Positions 8,412-17,084 of a stretch of DNA of 64,000 bases are shown one piece after another. Source of the stretch: Hymenobacter mellowenesis (lineage in GTDB: Bacteria > Bacteroidota > Bacteroidia > Cytophagales > Hymenobacteraceae); NCBI RefSeq assembly GCF_030581005.1, contig NZ_JAUQSX010000016.1, positions 62,001 through 126,000 on the forward strand. Reading direction: 5' to 3'. The notes beneath the pieces were generated by a model, which did not search any database, was not told where the DNA came from, and was given only the letters and a program-made list of their open reading frames with translations. The position numbers were made by a program, and so were the translations under genes. Position 1 is the first letter of the stretch, and each line of letters starts with the position of its first letter.

Positions 8412-9059
8412 TTATTCCTCTTCTTCCAGCAAAAACAGCGCAATGCGGCGCGGCCCGTGCGCGCCCAGCACCAGCGTTTTCTCAATGTCGGCCGTGCGGC
8501 TGGGGCCGCTGGTGAGCGATACCATCGAAGGCATCTGCGCGCCGTAACGGGCCTGCATCAGCCGCAACGCGTCGCCGATTTCGGCCACCACCTGGCTGGG
8601 CCGGGCCAGCACCAAGTGCTGGTCGGGGTAAATACTGAGCCGTCGCCCGCTGGCTGTGGCGGCCGACACCAGCACGCTACCCGTGCGCGCCACCAGCGCC
8701 TCGCAGGACGTCAGCCCCAAATCAGCCTTCTCAATAAACTCCGTTTCATCGGCCCGAAATGCCACGCCGGCTTTATAGAGCAGCGCCTGCATCTCCGGCT
8801 CCCACACAAACGGCACGCCCACCTGCTGCCGCTTCTGGAATCCCGCCAACTGCGCCGCCAGGTGCGGCAGCGACTCGCAGTAGTAAAACTCGCCGCCTAC
8901 GCGCTGGAAGCTCTCGGCAAATGCCACCACCAGGTCGGCATTGGCCAGCGGCGGGTGCACGGGGACAGTGAAATCGGGGCGCGGCGGCAGCAGCGCCGGG
9001 CCAGCCGCCAGCCCCTGACGGATGCGGGCGAGAACAGCGTCGCGGGAAGATTCGGACAT
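8412..9059 (-). CDS. LUD-domain protein (LutC/YkgG family)
   Basis: Encodes 215 residues. The LUD/LutC signature region includes ADLGLTSCEALVARTGSVLV and SLTSGPSRTADIEKTLVLGA. The family includes LutC of the LutABC lactate-oxidation complex, but no lutA or lutB neighbour is present and stand-alone LUD proteins of Bacteroidota have no fixed role. It follows ftsH on the same strand, separated by the ftsH terminator, and has its own TACTTTTG box only 4 nt before the ATG, so it may be expressed from a nearly leaderless transcript. Confidence 0.85.
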   Translation of the reverse strand: MSESSRDAVLARIRQGLAAGPALLPPRPDFTVPVHPPLANADLVVAFAESFQRVGGEFYYCESLPHLAAQLAGFQKRQQVGVPFVWEPEMQALLYKAGVAFRADETEFIEKADLGLTSCEALVARTGSVLVSAATASGRRLSIYPDQHLVLARPSQVVAEIGDALRLMQARYGAQMPSMVSLTSGPSRTADIEKTLVLGAHGPRRIALFLLEEEE

Positions 9060-9063
9060 GGGG

Positions 9064-9071
9064 CAAAAGTA
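9064..9071 (-). promoter_or_regulatory. Putative -7 box abutting the LUD gene start
   Basis: TACTTTTG on the minus strand matches TAnnTTTG and ends 4 nt before the ATG at 9059. A start site 5-8 nt downstream would make the transcript leaderless or nearly so. No clear -33 element. Confidence 0.35.
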
Positions 9072-9081
9072 CCGGTAAAAT

Positions 9082-9111
9082 AAAAAAGCCAGCCCCGCAA
9101 AAGGGCTGGCT
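9082..9111 (-). terminator. Terminator of ftsH
   Basis: On the minus strand, stem AGCCAGCCC / GGGCTGGCT followed by a run of T, about 20 bp past the ftsH stop. Confidence 0.8.
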
Positions 9112-9133
9112 CTTCAAAACACATTTTATCGAA

Positions 9134-11260
9134 TTAACCAGCCACCGCGCTGCCGCTGGGCGACGCTGCTTCGTTGTTGCGGCCGTTGTCGTCCATGCCG
9201 GGCAGGTTCAGGTCGGGCAGGTCGCTGCCGAGCTTGCCGCCAGCAGCTTGTTCGCCTTTCACCTCGCTGGCAGTTTCGCTGCGGTCGGTGCCGGCCATGT
9301 GGGCCTGGTAGTTGGTCTGGGTGTCGAAGGGGCGTGGGCCCACAAGGCGGGTTAGGTCTTCCTGTTGCAGCACTTCTTTCTCCAACAGCTCCTTGGCAAT
9401 TACTTCCAGCTCGTGGCGCCGCTCCGTGAGCAACTCCTTCGTGCGGGTGTACGCCTGCTCGATGATGCTGCGCACTTCCTCGTCAATCATCTGCGACGTG
9501 GCCTCCGAATAAGGCTTCGAGAAGCCGTACTCGTTCTGACCTTTTGAGTCGTAGAACGACACGTTGCCGAGCTTGGCGTTCATGCCATACATCGTCACGA
9601 TGCTATAGGCCATCTTGGTGATGCGCTCCAAGTCACTCAGCGCGCCGGTCGATATTTTGCCAAACACCAGTTCCTCGGCGGCGCGGCCGCCCAGGGCCAT
9701 GCACATCTCGTCAATCAGCTGCTCGGTGTTGTAGAGGAACTGCTCTTTCGGCAGGTACTGCGCGTAGCCCAGCGCCGCCACGCCGCGCGGCACGATGCTC
9801 ACCTTCACCAACGGGTCGACGTGCTCCAGAAACCAGCCCGCGATGGCGTGGCCGGCTTCGTGGTAGGCCACGATGCGCTTCTCGCCAGGCGAAATGATTT
9901 TGTTCTTCTTCTCCAGGCCGCCAATCACACGGTCGATGGCGTCGGTGAAGTCTTGATCGGTGATGAATTTCTTGTCACGACGGGCCGCAATGAGTGCCGC
10001 CTCGTTGCAGACGTTGGCAATTTCAGCGCCGGCAAAGCCCGGCGTCTGAGCCGAGAGACGCTTGGCGTCCACGTCGGGGCCCAGCGTCAGGGGCTTCAAG
10101 TGCACCTGAAAAATCTCGGTACGGCCGTTGATGTCCGGCTTGTCGATGCTGATTTGACGGTCGAAGCGGCCGGGACGCAACAGGGCCGAATCCAAGGTAT
10201 CGGGCCGGTTGGTGGCGGCCAGGATGATGACGCCCGAATCAGTACCGAAGCCGTCCATTTCCACCAGCAGCGAGTTCAGGGTGTTTTCGCGCTCGTCGTT
10301 GCCGCCGGGCACCGAGCCGCGCGAACGGCTGCGGCCCACGGCATCAATCTCGTCGATGAAGATGATGCAGGGCGCTTTGGCTTTGGCTTGCTTGAACAGG
10401 TCGCGCACCCGGGCCGCGCCCACACCCACGAACATCTCCACGAAGTCGGAGCCCGAGAGGGAGAAGAACGGCACATCAGCTTCGCCAGCTACGGCTTTGG
10501 CCAGCAGGGTTTTGCCGGTACCGGGAGGGCCAACCAGCAGCGCGCCTTTCGGAATCTTGCCGCCGAGGATGGTGAACTTGCTGGGGTTCTTGAGGAACTC
10601 CACAATCTCCTGCACTTCCTCCTTGGCTTCTTCGAGGCCGGCCACATCTTTAAAGGTAATTTTTACCTTGTCGCCGCCTTCAAACAGTGCCGCTTTGCTT
10701 TTGCCAATGTTGAAAATCTGGCCGCCGGGGCCGCCGGCGCTGCCCATGCGGCGCATCACGAACCAGAAGCCAACAATCATCAGCAGAATGAGGCCGTAGC
10801 TGCCGAGGTAATCGCCGGGGCTGTTGCGCTCCTCAATATTGAGCCCCAGGCGCTGGGCGCCGGGCACGTCTTTCTGCAGCTTGTCCAGGTCTTCCTTGAA
10901 GACCTTGGCGTCCACTATTGGAAAGTAGAACTGCGAGCCCGTGGTGGCCGTGCCGAAAGGCGTGCGGCGCGTGAGCTCCTGGCGATACTCCGTTTTTTGC
11001 AGAGCCTCGGGCTTGAGGCGCACCTCCACCACCTTCTGGTTGCTGATGATGGTGATTTCCTTCACGTCGCCAGCGGCGAGCATGGTTTCGAATTTCTGCT
11101 GGTCAATTTTGGCGGGTTCGTTCAGTCTGCCCATCACAAACACCCCGAACACGAACACCAGCAAGCCGGCCAGTACCCAAAGCTGCAAGCCCGGACGCGG
11201 GTTGGGCGCCGGGGTCAGGGGCTTCTTTTTCTTGCTGTTATTAGGATTTTTATCCGACAT
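9134..11260 (-). CDS. ftsH: ATP-dependent zinc metalloprotease FtsH
   Basis: Encodes 708 residues. Order: basic N-terminus, first membrane segment (about 28-46), periplasmic domain, second membrane segment (about 153-172), AAA+ module with Walker A GPPGTGKT (about 243) and Walker B IIFIDEID, then the M41 peptidase with HEAGH (about 464), and a low-complexity tail. It is a membrane-bound hexameric protease that degrades misfolded membrane proteins and regulated cytoplasmic substrates. The gene lies after rsfS on the same strand, with a family A palindrome in the 250-bp gap, and before the LUD gene. All key residues are intact. Confidence 0.97.
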   Translation of the reverse strand: MSDKNPNNSKKKKPLTPAPNPRPGLQLWVLAGLLVFVFGVFVMGRLNEPAKIDQQKFETMLAAGDVKEITIISNQKVVEVRLKPEALQKTEYRQELTRRTPFGTATTGSQFYFPIVDAKVFKEDLDKLQKDVPGAQRLGLNIEERNSPGDYLGSYGLILLMIVGFWFVMRRMGSAGGPGGQIFNIGKSKAALFEGGDKVKITFKDVAGLEEAKEEVQEIVEFLKNPSKFTILGGKIPKGALLVGPPGTGKTLLAKAVAGEADVPFFSLSGSDFVEMFVGVGAARVRDLFKQAKAKAPCIIFIDEIDAVGRSRSRGSVPGGNDERENTLNSLLVEMDGFGTDSGVIILAATNRPDTLDSALLRPGRFDRQISIDKPDINGRTEIFQVHLKPLTLGPDVDAKRLSAQTPGFAGAEIANVCNEAALIAARRDKKFITDQDFTDAIDRVIGGLEKKNKIISPGEKRIVAYHEAGHAIAGWFLEHVDPLVKVSIVPRGVAALGYAQYLPKEQFLYNTEQLIDEMCMALGGRAAEELVFGKISTGALSDLERITKMAYSIVTMYGMNAKLGNVSFYDSKGQNEYGFSKPYSEATSQMIDEEVRSIIEQAYTRTKELLTERRHELEVIAKELLEKEVLQQEDLTRLVGPRPFDTQTNYQAHMAGTDRSETASEVKGEQAAGGKLGSDLPDLNLPGMDDNGRNNEAASPSGSAVAG

Positions 11261-11394
11261 GAAAATAGCTAGTTAGAATCTGGTATAACTACGGGCCTAA
11301 CACCGCCTCGAAAGCAAATGTTCGGTGATGCAGAAGACGCAGCGGCAGGGTTTTTATTTTGGACAGGCTGAAAAAAGAACGTCAAGCCAGAACG

Positions 11395-11482
11395 GTCATG
11401 CAGAGCGCAGCGAAGCATCTTTACCGCGCAATGCAATTATTTACCATCACAGTAGAGATGCTTCGGCTGCGCTCAGCATGAC
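11395..11482. repeat. Family A palindrome, copy A2 (mismatched arms)
   Basis: Left arm GTCATGCAGAGCGCAGCG resembles copy A1, while the right arm, read as reverse complement, begins GTCATGCTGAGCGCAGCCG like copy A10. The arms therefore differ at several positions, unlike most copies. Confidence 0.88.
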
Positions 11483-11512
11483 GTGCTTTTTTATTTGACA
11501 ACCCAGCCTATA

Positions 11513-11893
11513 TTACGCCGGCTCCGACTCGATGTAGCTGATGTCGGCGTCGCCCCACAGCTCTTCGAGCGCGTAGAAACGGCGGCGGTCGCGCAGGAAC
11601 ACGTGCACCACCACGTCCACATAGTCGAGCAGTACCCACTCGCGGTTGGTGCGGCCTTCGGTTTGCCAGGGGCTTTCGCCGGTTACTTTTTCAATTTCTT
11701 CTTCCACCGAGCGGGCTACGGCTTCGAGTTGGGTATCGGAGTTGGCCGAGCAGATGATGAAATAATCTGCCACGGCGTTTTTTAATTCCTTCAGATTCAG
11801 CACCACGATGTCGGACGCCTTCTTGTCCTGCATGCCGCGAACGACTAAATCTGCCAATGTGTCTGAATCCTGACGGACCAACGTGCTTTTCAT
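11513..11893 (-). CDS. rsfS: Ribosome silencing factor RsfS (Iojap/DUF143)
   Basis: Encodes 126 residues covering the whole RsfS fold, with the family's KASDIVVLNL, ADYFIICSANSDTQLEAVA and WVLLDYVDVVVHVF segments. RsfS binds uL14 on the 50S subunit and blocks 70S joining, lowering translation in poor conditions. The gene is divergent from birA (67 bp apart) and precedes ftsH on the minus strand, an arrangement I believe is common in Bacteroidota. Confidence 0.93.
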   Translation of the reverse strand: MKSTLVRQDSDTLADLVVRGMQDKKASDIVVLNLKELKNAVADYFIICSANSDTQLEAVARSVEEEIEKVTGESPWQTEGRTNREWVLLDYVDVVVHVFLRDRRRFYALEELWGDADISYIESEPA

Positions 11894-11960
11894 ATTGTGG
11901 TGTTAGGTGTGAGCTTTACAGCCGAAAGTCTACGAAGTTAACGAAACGAGAAAGAAGGCC

Positions 11961-12719
11961 GTGGTTGTCACCCCTCAAACCCTGTTCACGGGCCAGCAGC
12001 TTATCTGGTTGCCGGCCTGCCCCTCCACCAATTCGGAGGCGCAGGCGTTGATTGTCCAAAACCGGGCCAGTGAGGGCTGCACCGTCATTACGGACTTTCA
12101 GTCGGCCGGCCGGGGCCAGCGTGGCAACCAGTGGGAAGGCGCCCCCGCCGAAAACCTCATGCTCTCGGTGGTGTGGCAGCCCACTTTTCTGGCCGCCGCC
12201 CAGCAGTTTCGGCTCAGCCAGGCTGTGGCCCTGGGCGTGCACGACTGGGCCGCTAAGTTGCTCGGACCCGACCCCAAGCTGCGCCTGAAATGGCCCAACG
12301 ACCTCTACTACGGCGACCAGAAAGTGGGTGGCATCCTGATTGAAAACACCCTGAGCGGCCCAAAGATTCAATACAGCATCATTGGTATTGGCCTGAATAT
12401 CAATCAACAGGAATTTGCTGTGCGCACGGCCACGTCGCTGGCTAAGCTCACGGGGCGGGTGTACAACCGCGCCATCGTGGCCGCCCGCCTGCTCGAATTC
12501 CTGGAGCGGCGCTATCTGCAACTCCGAGCCGGGCAGACCGACCAGTTGCGGCAGGATTATCTGCGGGTGCTCTACCGCTACCAGGAAACCCATTTTTTTG
12601 AAGTGAACGGGCAAACCGTGCTTGGCCAGATTGTGGGCGTGGAGGAAGACGGCCGGCTGGCGGTGGCCATTGGCAGCGAACTGCGGCGGTTCGGTTTGCA
12701 AGAAATCCGGCACGTGTAG
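11961..12719 (+). CDS. birA: Biotin-[acetyl-CoA-carboxylase] ligase
   Basis: Encodes 252 residues from a GTG start preceded by AAAGAAGG, one of the few plausible ribosome-binding sites in the window. Motifs: CPSTNSEAQ, the biotinyl-AMP-binding AGRGQRGNQW (GRGRxG-type loop), and KWPNDLYY followed by KVGGILIE. There is no N-terminal DNA-binding domain, so this is a ligase-only (class I) BirA. It activates biotin as biotinyl-AMP and transfers it to the carrier lysine of carboxylases in the cytoplasm. Confidence 0.92.
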   Translation: MVVTPQTLFTGQQLIWLPACPSTNSEAQALIVQNRASEGCTVITDFQSAGRGQRGNQWEGAPAENLMLSVVWQPTFLAAAQQFRLSQAVALGVHDWAAKLLGPDPKLRLKWPNDLYYGDQKVGGILIENTLSGPKIQYSIIGIGLNINQQEFAVRTATSLAKLTGRVYNRAIVAARLLEFLERRYLQLRAGQTDQLRQDYLRVLYRYQETHFFEVNGQTVLGQIVGVEEDGRLAVAIGSELRRFGLQEIRHV

Positions 12720-12970
12720 CAACCCTGCCGGTCGTTTTGACATCTGTCAGGTATATTCAAATTTATTGATAAAATAATTTTGAGTAGAGGCAACCGGACT
12801 GCCTTTTTTGCCGAGTTGTTTCCGACGCCAAACAACTTTTGGCTATTTCGACAGTCCATCAAACCGAAACGGCTGGCCCGGCGTTGGTTACTCAACCCGG
12901 CACGGTGCTTGTATTTCCGTTTTAGACCCGTAACTTCCCCGTCACCTTACGCATTTTCTGCTTTTCTCTG

Positions 12971-13621
12971 ATGAAACTCTTTACTCGTATTTTAGCTGTG
13001 GCCGCCATTCTGGCCATGCCTCTGGCGCCAGTGCTGGCCGCTAACATCACCATTGTGGTGGGCGACAACTTTTACCACGGCCCCGGCAACACCTCGAACG
13101 ACGCCGACATTCGCACCATCAACGTGGGCGACGTGGTGACGTTCACCTACGCGGGCCAGTCTAGCCACCCCACCATGTCGGACAACGGGGCCTGGGCCAC
13201 CTTCCAGATGAACGCCAGCAGCCGCTCGGTTACGCTGCCCGCCTTCAACACCGTGGGTGTGTACCCTTACCATTGCACTGCCCATGGCGCCCCCGGCGCG
13301 GGCCAGTACGGCGTGCTGACGGTGCGAGCCGTCACCACCGCCACCCTCGACCCCGTCGCGGCCGGTGTGACGCTCAGCGTGTACCCCAACCCCAGCCGCG
13401 GCCAGGTGACGGTGAAGCTCGACCAGAAGCCCGGTACCGACTACAAGCTACGCCTGAGCAACATCATCGGCCAGGAAATCCGCACCGTAGCCCTCAAGCC
13501 TGATTTGACCGCCGCCGGCTTGCCCCTCGACCTGAGCGACCTGCACGCCGGCATGTACGTCTACAGCCTGCTGGTTGATGGCAAGGTGGTGAGCACGAAG
13601 CGACTCGTCTTGCAGAATTGA
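12971..13621 (+). CDS. Cupredoxin (plastocyanin-like) with T9SS sorting domain
   Basis: Encodes 216 residues. The signal peptide (1-23, ending VLAAN) is followed by a cupredoxin domain (24-117) with copper ligands His in QSSHPTMSD and Cys and His in YPYHCTAHG. The expected axial Met is absent; Gln in GAGQYGVL occupies its place, as in stellacyanin-type sites. The final ~75 residues (SVYPNPSRGQ... to KRLVLQN) are a T9SS type A sorting domain. It should be an exported blue-copper electron carrier or copper-binding protein. It has its own terminator and is not in an operon. Confidence 0.86.
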   Translation: MKLFTRILAVAAILAMPLAPVLAANITIVVGDNFYHGPGNTSNDADIRTINVGDVVTFTYAGQSSHPTMSDNGAWATFQMNASSRSVTLPAFNTVGVYPYHCTAHGAPGAGQYGVLTVRAVTTATLDPVAAGVTLSVYPNPSRGQVTVKLDQKPGTDYKLRLSNIIGQEIRTVALKPDLTAAGLPLDLSDLHAGMYVYSLLVDGKVVSTKRLVLQN

Positions 13622-13646
13622 GCTTTCTTTGCCTGAATCAAGAATC

Positions 13647-13671
13647 AAAAAGCAGCCAATGGCTGCTTTTT
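13647..13671 (+). terminator. Terminator of the cupredoxin gene
   Basis: Stem AAAAAGCAGCC / GGCTGCTTTTT with a 3-nt loop, 25 bp past the stop. Confidence 0.85.
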
Positions 13672-13727
13672 GTGTTTCTGATCTGAATCGGTTCCCGGGT
13701 TCGTGCAATGTGCAACCCTGCGTTGCC

Positions 13728-13735
13728 TACTTTTG
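13728..13735 (+). promoter_or_regulatory. Putative -7 box of the DUF2723 gene
   Basis: TACTTTTG matches TAnnTTTG, about 170 bp upstream of the ATG at 13909. No clear -33 element. Confidence 0.3.
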
Positions 13736-13741
13736 CCCTTT

Positions 13742-13848
13742 AGGAGAGTAGTGAGAAATAAGTATTGAGTCATGAGTAAAGCAAACGTCTTGCTTTGCTT
13801 CCTGCTGCATACCTATCTCATTACTCACTACTTGCTACTCCATACTAA
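13742..13848. repeat. Imperfect inverted repeat of AGTAGTGAG type (family C1)
   Basis: GAGAGTAGTGAGAAATAAG at the left is partly mirrored by CTCATTACTCACTACTTG at the right, around an AAGCAAACGTCTTGCTTTGC core. Low-complexity TGAGTA motifs recur at 53910. Arms are imperfect. Confidence 0.5.
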
Positions 13849-13908
13849 CTTCTTTTTCCGGCCCCGCACCCCTGTCGGCGGCCGGTGTTGCGTGCCTCAT
13901 TCGATTGT

Positions 13909-16900
13909 ATGCGTTCTTTTAAAAGCCTGAATAACCTCGTGGGCTGGCTGGTTTTTGCCATTGCCGCCATCACCTACCTGCTCACCCTGGAGCCCACGGC
14001 CTCGTTCTGGGACTGCGGCGAGTTCATTGCCTGCTCCTACAAGCTGCTGGTGCCGCACCCGCCCGGGGCGCCCACCTTCCTGCTGCTGGGGCGCTTGTTC
14101 TCGCTCTTTTCGTTTGGCGATGTGACGAAGGTGGCTGTGCTCATCAACGCCCTGTCGGGCCTAAGCAGCGCCTTTACCGTCCTGTTTCTATTCTGGATTA
14201 TCACCCGCATGGCCCGCAAGCTGGTGCTGCGCGAGGCCGTGGGCAACAGCAACCTGGCGGCCGAAAGTATTGAGCCCAGCCAGGGCCAAACCTTCCTCAT
14301 TCTGAGCGCGGGCGTGGTGGGCGCGCTGGCCTTTGCCTTCTCCGACTCGTTCTGGTTCAACGCCGTGGAGGGCGAGGTGTACGCTATGTCGGCCCTTTGC
14401 ACGGCGGCCGTGGTGTGGCTGATGCTGAAGTGGGAGGGCCACGCCGACGAGCCCGATTCTGATAAGTGGATTGTGCTCATTGCTTACGTCATCGGCCTGA
14501 GCATCGGGGTGCACTTGTTGAACCTGCTGACGCTGCCAGCGCTGGGCTTCATTTACTACTACCGCCGCACGGCCAACCCCTCGTTCACGGGCGGCATTAT
14601 GGTGATGGTGGTGAGCATGATTATCGTGGGGTCTATTCTGGTAGGCATCATTCCGGGCCTGCCCACGCTGGCGGGCAGCTTCGAGGTGTTCTTCGTGAAC
14701 AGCATCGGCCTGCCGTTCAACTCGGGCCTGTTCATCTTCCTTATTGTGTTTATCGGGCTGATTTGGTTTGGCTTCCGCCTCTCCTATCAGCGCCGCAGCC
14801 AGCTGCTGAACACGGCCATGCTCTGCTTCGTGTTCATTCTGATTGGCTACTCGTCGTATCTGATTGTGCCCATCCGCAGCTCGTTTCAGCCCACCATCAA
14901 CGAAAACGACCCCGAGGATGTGCTGAGCTTCGTGAGCTACCTCAAGCGGGAGCAGTACGGCTCGCGGCCGCTGCTCTACGGCCCGCAGTTCAACGCCCAG
15001 CCCAACGGGCAGGAGCCCGGCGCGCCCCGCTACGCCCGCGATGTCAAGACTGGCAAGTACAAGGAGCTGCCCCCGCAGCCCGACTACACCTACGCCGACG
15101 AGGACAAGATGCTCATCCCGCGCATCTACAGCTACGAACCCGACCAGATTGCCAACTACAAAAAGTGGGTGGACATTCAGGATGGCGTGAAGCCGACCAT
15201 GGGCCAGAACCTGGGTTTCTTGTTCCGCTACCAGATGGGTCACATGTTCTGGCGTTACTTCATGTGGAACTTCGTAGGCCGCGAATCCGACATTCAGCAG
15301 GCCGGCGTCGTGACGCCCTTTAGCTCCAGCGCGGGGCTGCCCGCCCGCATCGGCGAGAGCCCGGCGCACAACAACTTCCTGGCTTTGCCGCTCATTCTGG
15401 GCCTTATCGGCCTGTTTTTCCAGAGCCGCCGCGACAGCAAAGACGCCTGGGTGACGGGCCTGCTCTTTATCATGACGGGTCTGGCCATCGTGTTCTACCT
15501 CAACCAGCCGCCGCGCGAGCCACGTGAGCGCGACTACACCTTCACCGGCGCCACGTTTGCCTTCTCCATCTGGATAGGCTTGGGGGTACTGGGGCTGGCC
15601 GAGCTGTTTGGCAAAGCGGTGAAAAACGACGGGCTGCGCGCTGGCCTGGCCCTGGTGGTGGGCCTGCTCATCCCGGGCATTATGGTGGCCCAGGGTTGGG
15701 ACGACCACGACCGCTCCGACCGCTACAACTCGGTGGATTCGGCCAAAAACCTGCTCAACTCCTGCGCCCCGAACGCCATCCTGTTCACCAACGGCGACAA
15801 CGACACCTTCCCGCTCTGGTACGCCCAGGAGGTGGAAGGCGTACGTACCGACGTGCGCGTGGCCGTGCTCAGCTACCTGAACACCGACTGGTACATTGCC
15901 CAGATGAAGCGCCGCGCCTACAAGTCGCAGCCCTTCCCCATCAGCATGGGTCCCGAGGCCTACGCCCAAGGCACCAACGACATGCTGCCCTTCGCCGCCA
16001 ACCCCGCCGTGCCCAGCGTGAACCTGAAGGAATTCCTGCAGCTCATCAACTCCAACAACCCGCTGCTGCAAGTGCAGTACCAGGAAGGCGGCCCGAGCAT
16101 GAACTCTTTCCCGACGCCCAACTTCTTCCTGCCCATTGACACGGTGGCAGTGAAAAAGCTCGGTATCATCCCCAAAGACCGCGAAAACCAGCTGGTGGGC
16201 CGTATGGAATGGAGCATGGGCAAGCGCGCCATTGAGAAGAAAAACCTGGTGATTCTCGACATGATTGCCACCAACAACTGGCAGCGCCCCATCTACTTCA
16301 GCAGCACCGTGGCCCCGCAGGACTACATGAACCTGCAGCCTTACTTCCAGCTCGAAGGCATGGCTTACCGCCTGCTGCCCCTCAAAGACCCGAACTACGA
16401 CCCCCGCTCCGGCGAGGAGGGCTACGTGGAGAAAGACCTCACTTACCAGCGTCTGCTGAAGGACTTCAGCTACCGCGGCCTGACCGACGCCAGCATTTTC
16501 TACGACGAAAACAACCTGCGCTTCCCGGCCAACTACCGCGACAAATTCGCCCGCCTGGCCAACGCCTACCTGGCCGCCGGCAACACCGCCAAAGCCAAGG
16601 AGGTGGCCGACAAGTGCCTGGCGCTGATGCCCGATGCGGCCATTCCCTACGACTACTACTCGCCGCAGCTGGTGCCCGCCCTGGTGGCCGGCGGCGAGAA
16701 AGCCAAAGCCAACCAGATTTTGGACACTATGACAGCCCGCTCGACGCAGATGCTGGCCTACTACACCAGCAAGCCCGACGCCAGCCTGTTTGAAGACGAC
16801 ATGCGCGGCTACCTGCTGGGCCTGCAAAGCGTGTACCGCGCCGCCGAAATGAGCGGCGACAGCGCCCGCGGCCAGAAGGCTTATGGGCTGATGAGCCAGT

Positions 16901-16914
16901 ACTACCCGCGGTAG
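13909..16914 (+). CDS. DUF2723 multi-spanning membrane protein with TPR-like C-terminus
   Basis: Encodes 1001 residues from the ATG at 13909 (an in-frame GTG eight codons upstream is less likely). The N-terminal third is the DUF2723 domain (WDCGEFIACSYKL, HPPGAPTFLLLGR), a family with roughly ten membrane segments and features shared with GT-C glycosyltransferases. More membrane helices continue to about residue 610, and the remainder is a soluble region whose end (AYLAAGNTAKAKEVADKCL) looks like TPR helices. Typical of Bacteroidota, probably handling lipid-linked or surface glycans; function inferred only. It is followed by a strong terminator. Confidence 0.85.
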   Translation: MRSFKSLNNLVGWLVFAIAAITYLLTLEPTASFWDCGEFIACSYKLLVPHPPGAPTFLLLGRLFSLFSFGDVTKVAVLINALSGLSSAFTVLFLFWIITRMARKLVLREAVGNSNLAAESIEPSQGQTFLILSAGVVGALAFAFSDSFWFNAVEGEVYAMSALCTAAVVWLMLKWEGHADEPDSDKWIVLIAYVIGLSIGVHLLNLLTLPALGFIYYYRRTANPSFTGGIMVMVVSMIIVGSILVGIIPGLPTLAGSFEVFFVNSIGLPFNSGLFIFLIVFIGLIWFGFRLSYQRRSQLLNTAMLCFVFILIGYSSYLIVPIRSSFQPTINENDPEDVLSFVSYLKREQYGSRPLLYGPQFNAQPNGQEPGAPRYARDVKTGKYKELPPQPDYTYADEDKMLIPRIYSYEPDQIANYKKWVDIQDGVKPTMGQNLGFLFRYQMGHMFWRYFMWNFVGRESDIQQAGVVTPFSSSAGLPARIGESPAHNNFLALPLILGLIGLFFQSRRDSKDAWVTGLLFIMTGLAIVFYLNQPPREPRERDYTFTGATFAFSIWIGLGVLGLAELFGKAVKNDGLRAGLALVVGLLIPGIMVAQGWDDHDRSDRYNSVDSAKNLLNSCAPNAILFTNGDNDTFPLWYAQEVEGVRTDVRVAVLSYLNTDWYIAQMKRRAYKSQPFPISMGPEAYAQGTNDMLPFAANPAVPSVNLKEFLQLINSNNPLLQVQYQEGGPSMNSFPTPNFFLPIDTVAVKKLGIIPKDRENQLVGRMEWSMGKRAIEKKNLVILDMIATNNWQRPIYFSSTVAPQDYMNLQPYFQLEGMAYRLLPLKDPNYDPRSGEEGYVEKDLTYQRLLKDFSYRGLTDASIFYDENNLRFPANYRDKFARLANAYLAAGNTAKAKEVADKCLALMPDAAIPYDYYSPQLVPALVAGGEKAKANQILDTMTARSTQMLAYYTSKPDASLFEDDMRGYLLGLQSVYRAAEMSGDSARGQKAYGLMSQYYPR

Positions 16915-16941
16915 CGGTAAGTTGGCAACTGAGTAAATGAG

Positions 16942-16975
16942 TAAAGGCCGGTCCGCGCAGTGCGGGCCGGCCTTT
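16942..16975 (+). terminator. Terminator of the DUF2723 gene
   Basis: Stem AAAGGCCGGTCCGC / GCGGGCCGGCCTTT with a short loop and trailing T run. Confidence 0.85.
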
Positions 16976-17084
16976 TCATTGAATATCGTTTTTCTGGTTC
17001 AACTGAAACAATGGCCACTTCCGGGCGTTTGCCAGGAAAAACCGCTACTTTGAGGTACTTCCGTTACCCGCGCCCCGCATCATC

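Noticed and set aside
12775..12782. TAATTTTG as promoter of the cupredoxin gene
   Set aside because: It fits the -7 consensus but lies almost 190 bp upstream and the nearest TTTG is 35 bp away, outside the usual spacing.
14188..16827. 879-residue minus-strand ORF
   Set aside because: Antisense shadow of the DUF2723 gene; the composition is His/Val/Ala-rich with no motifs.
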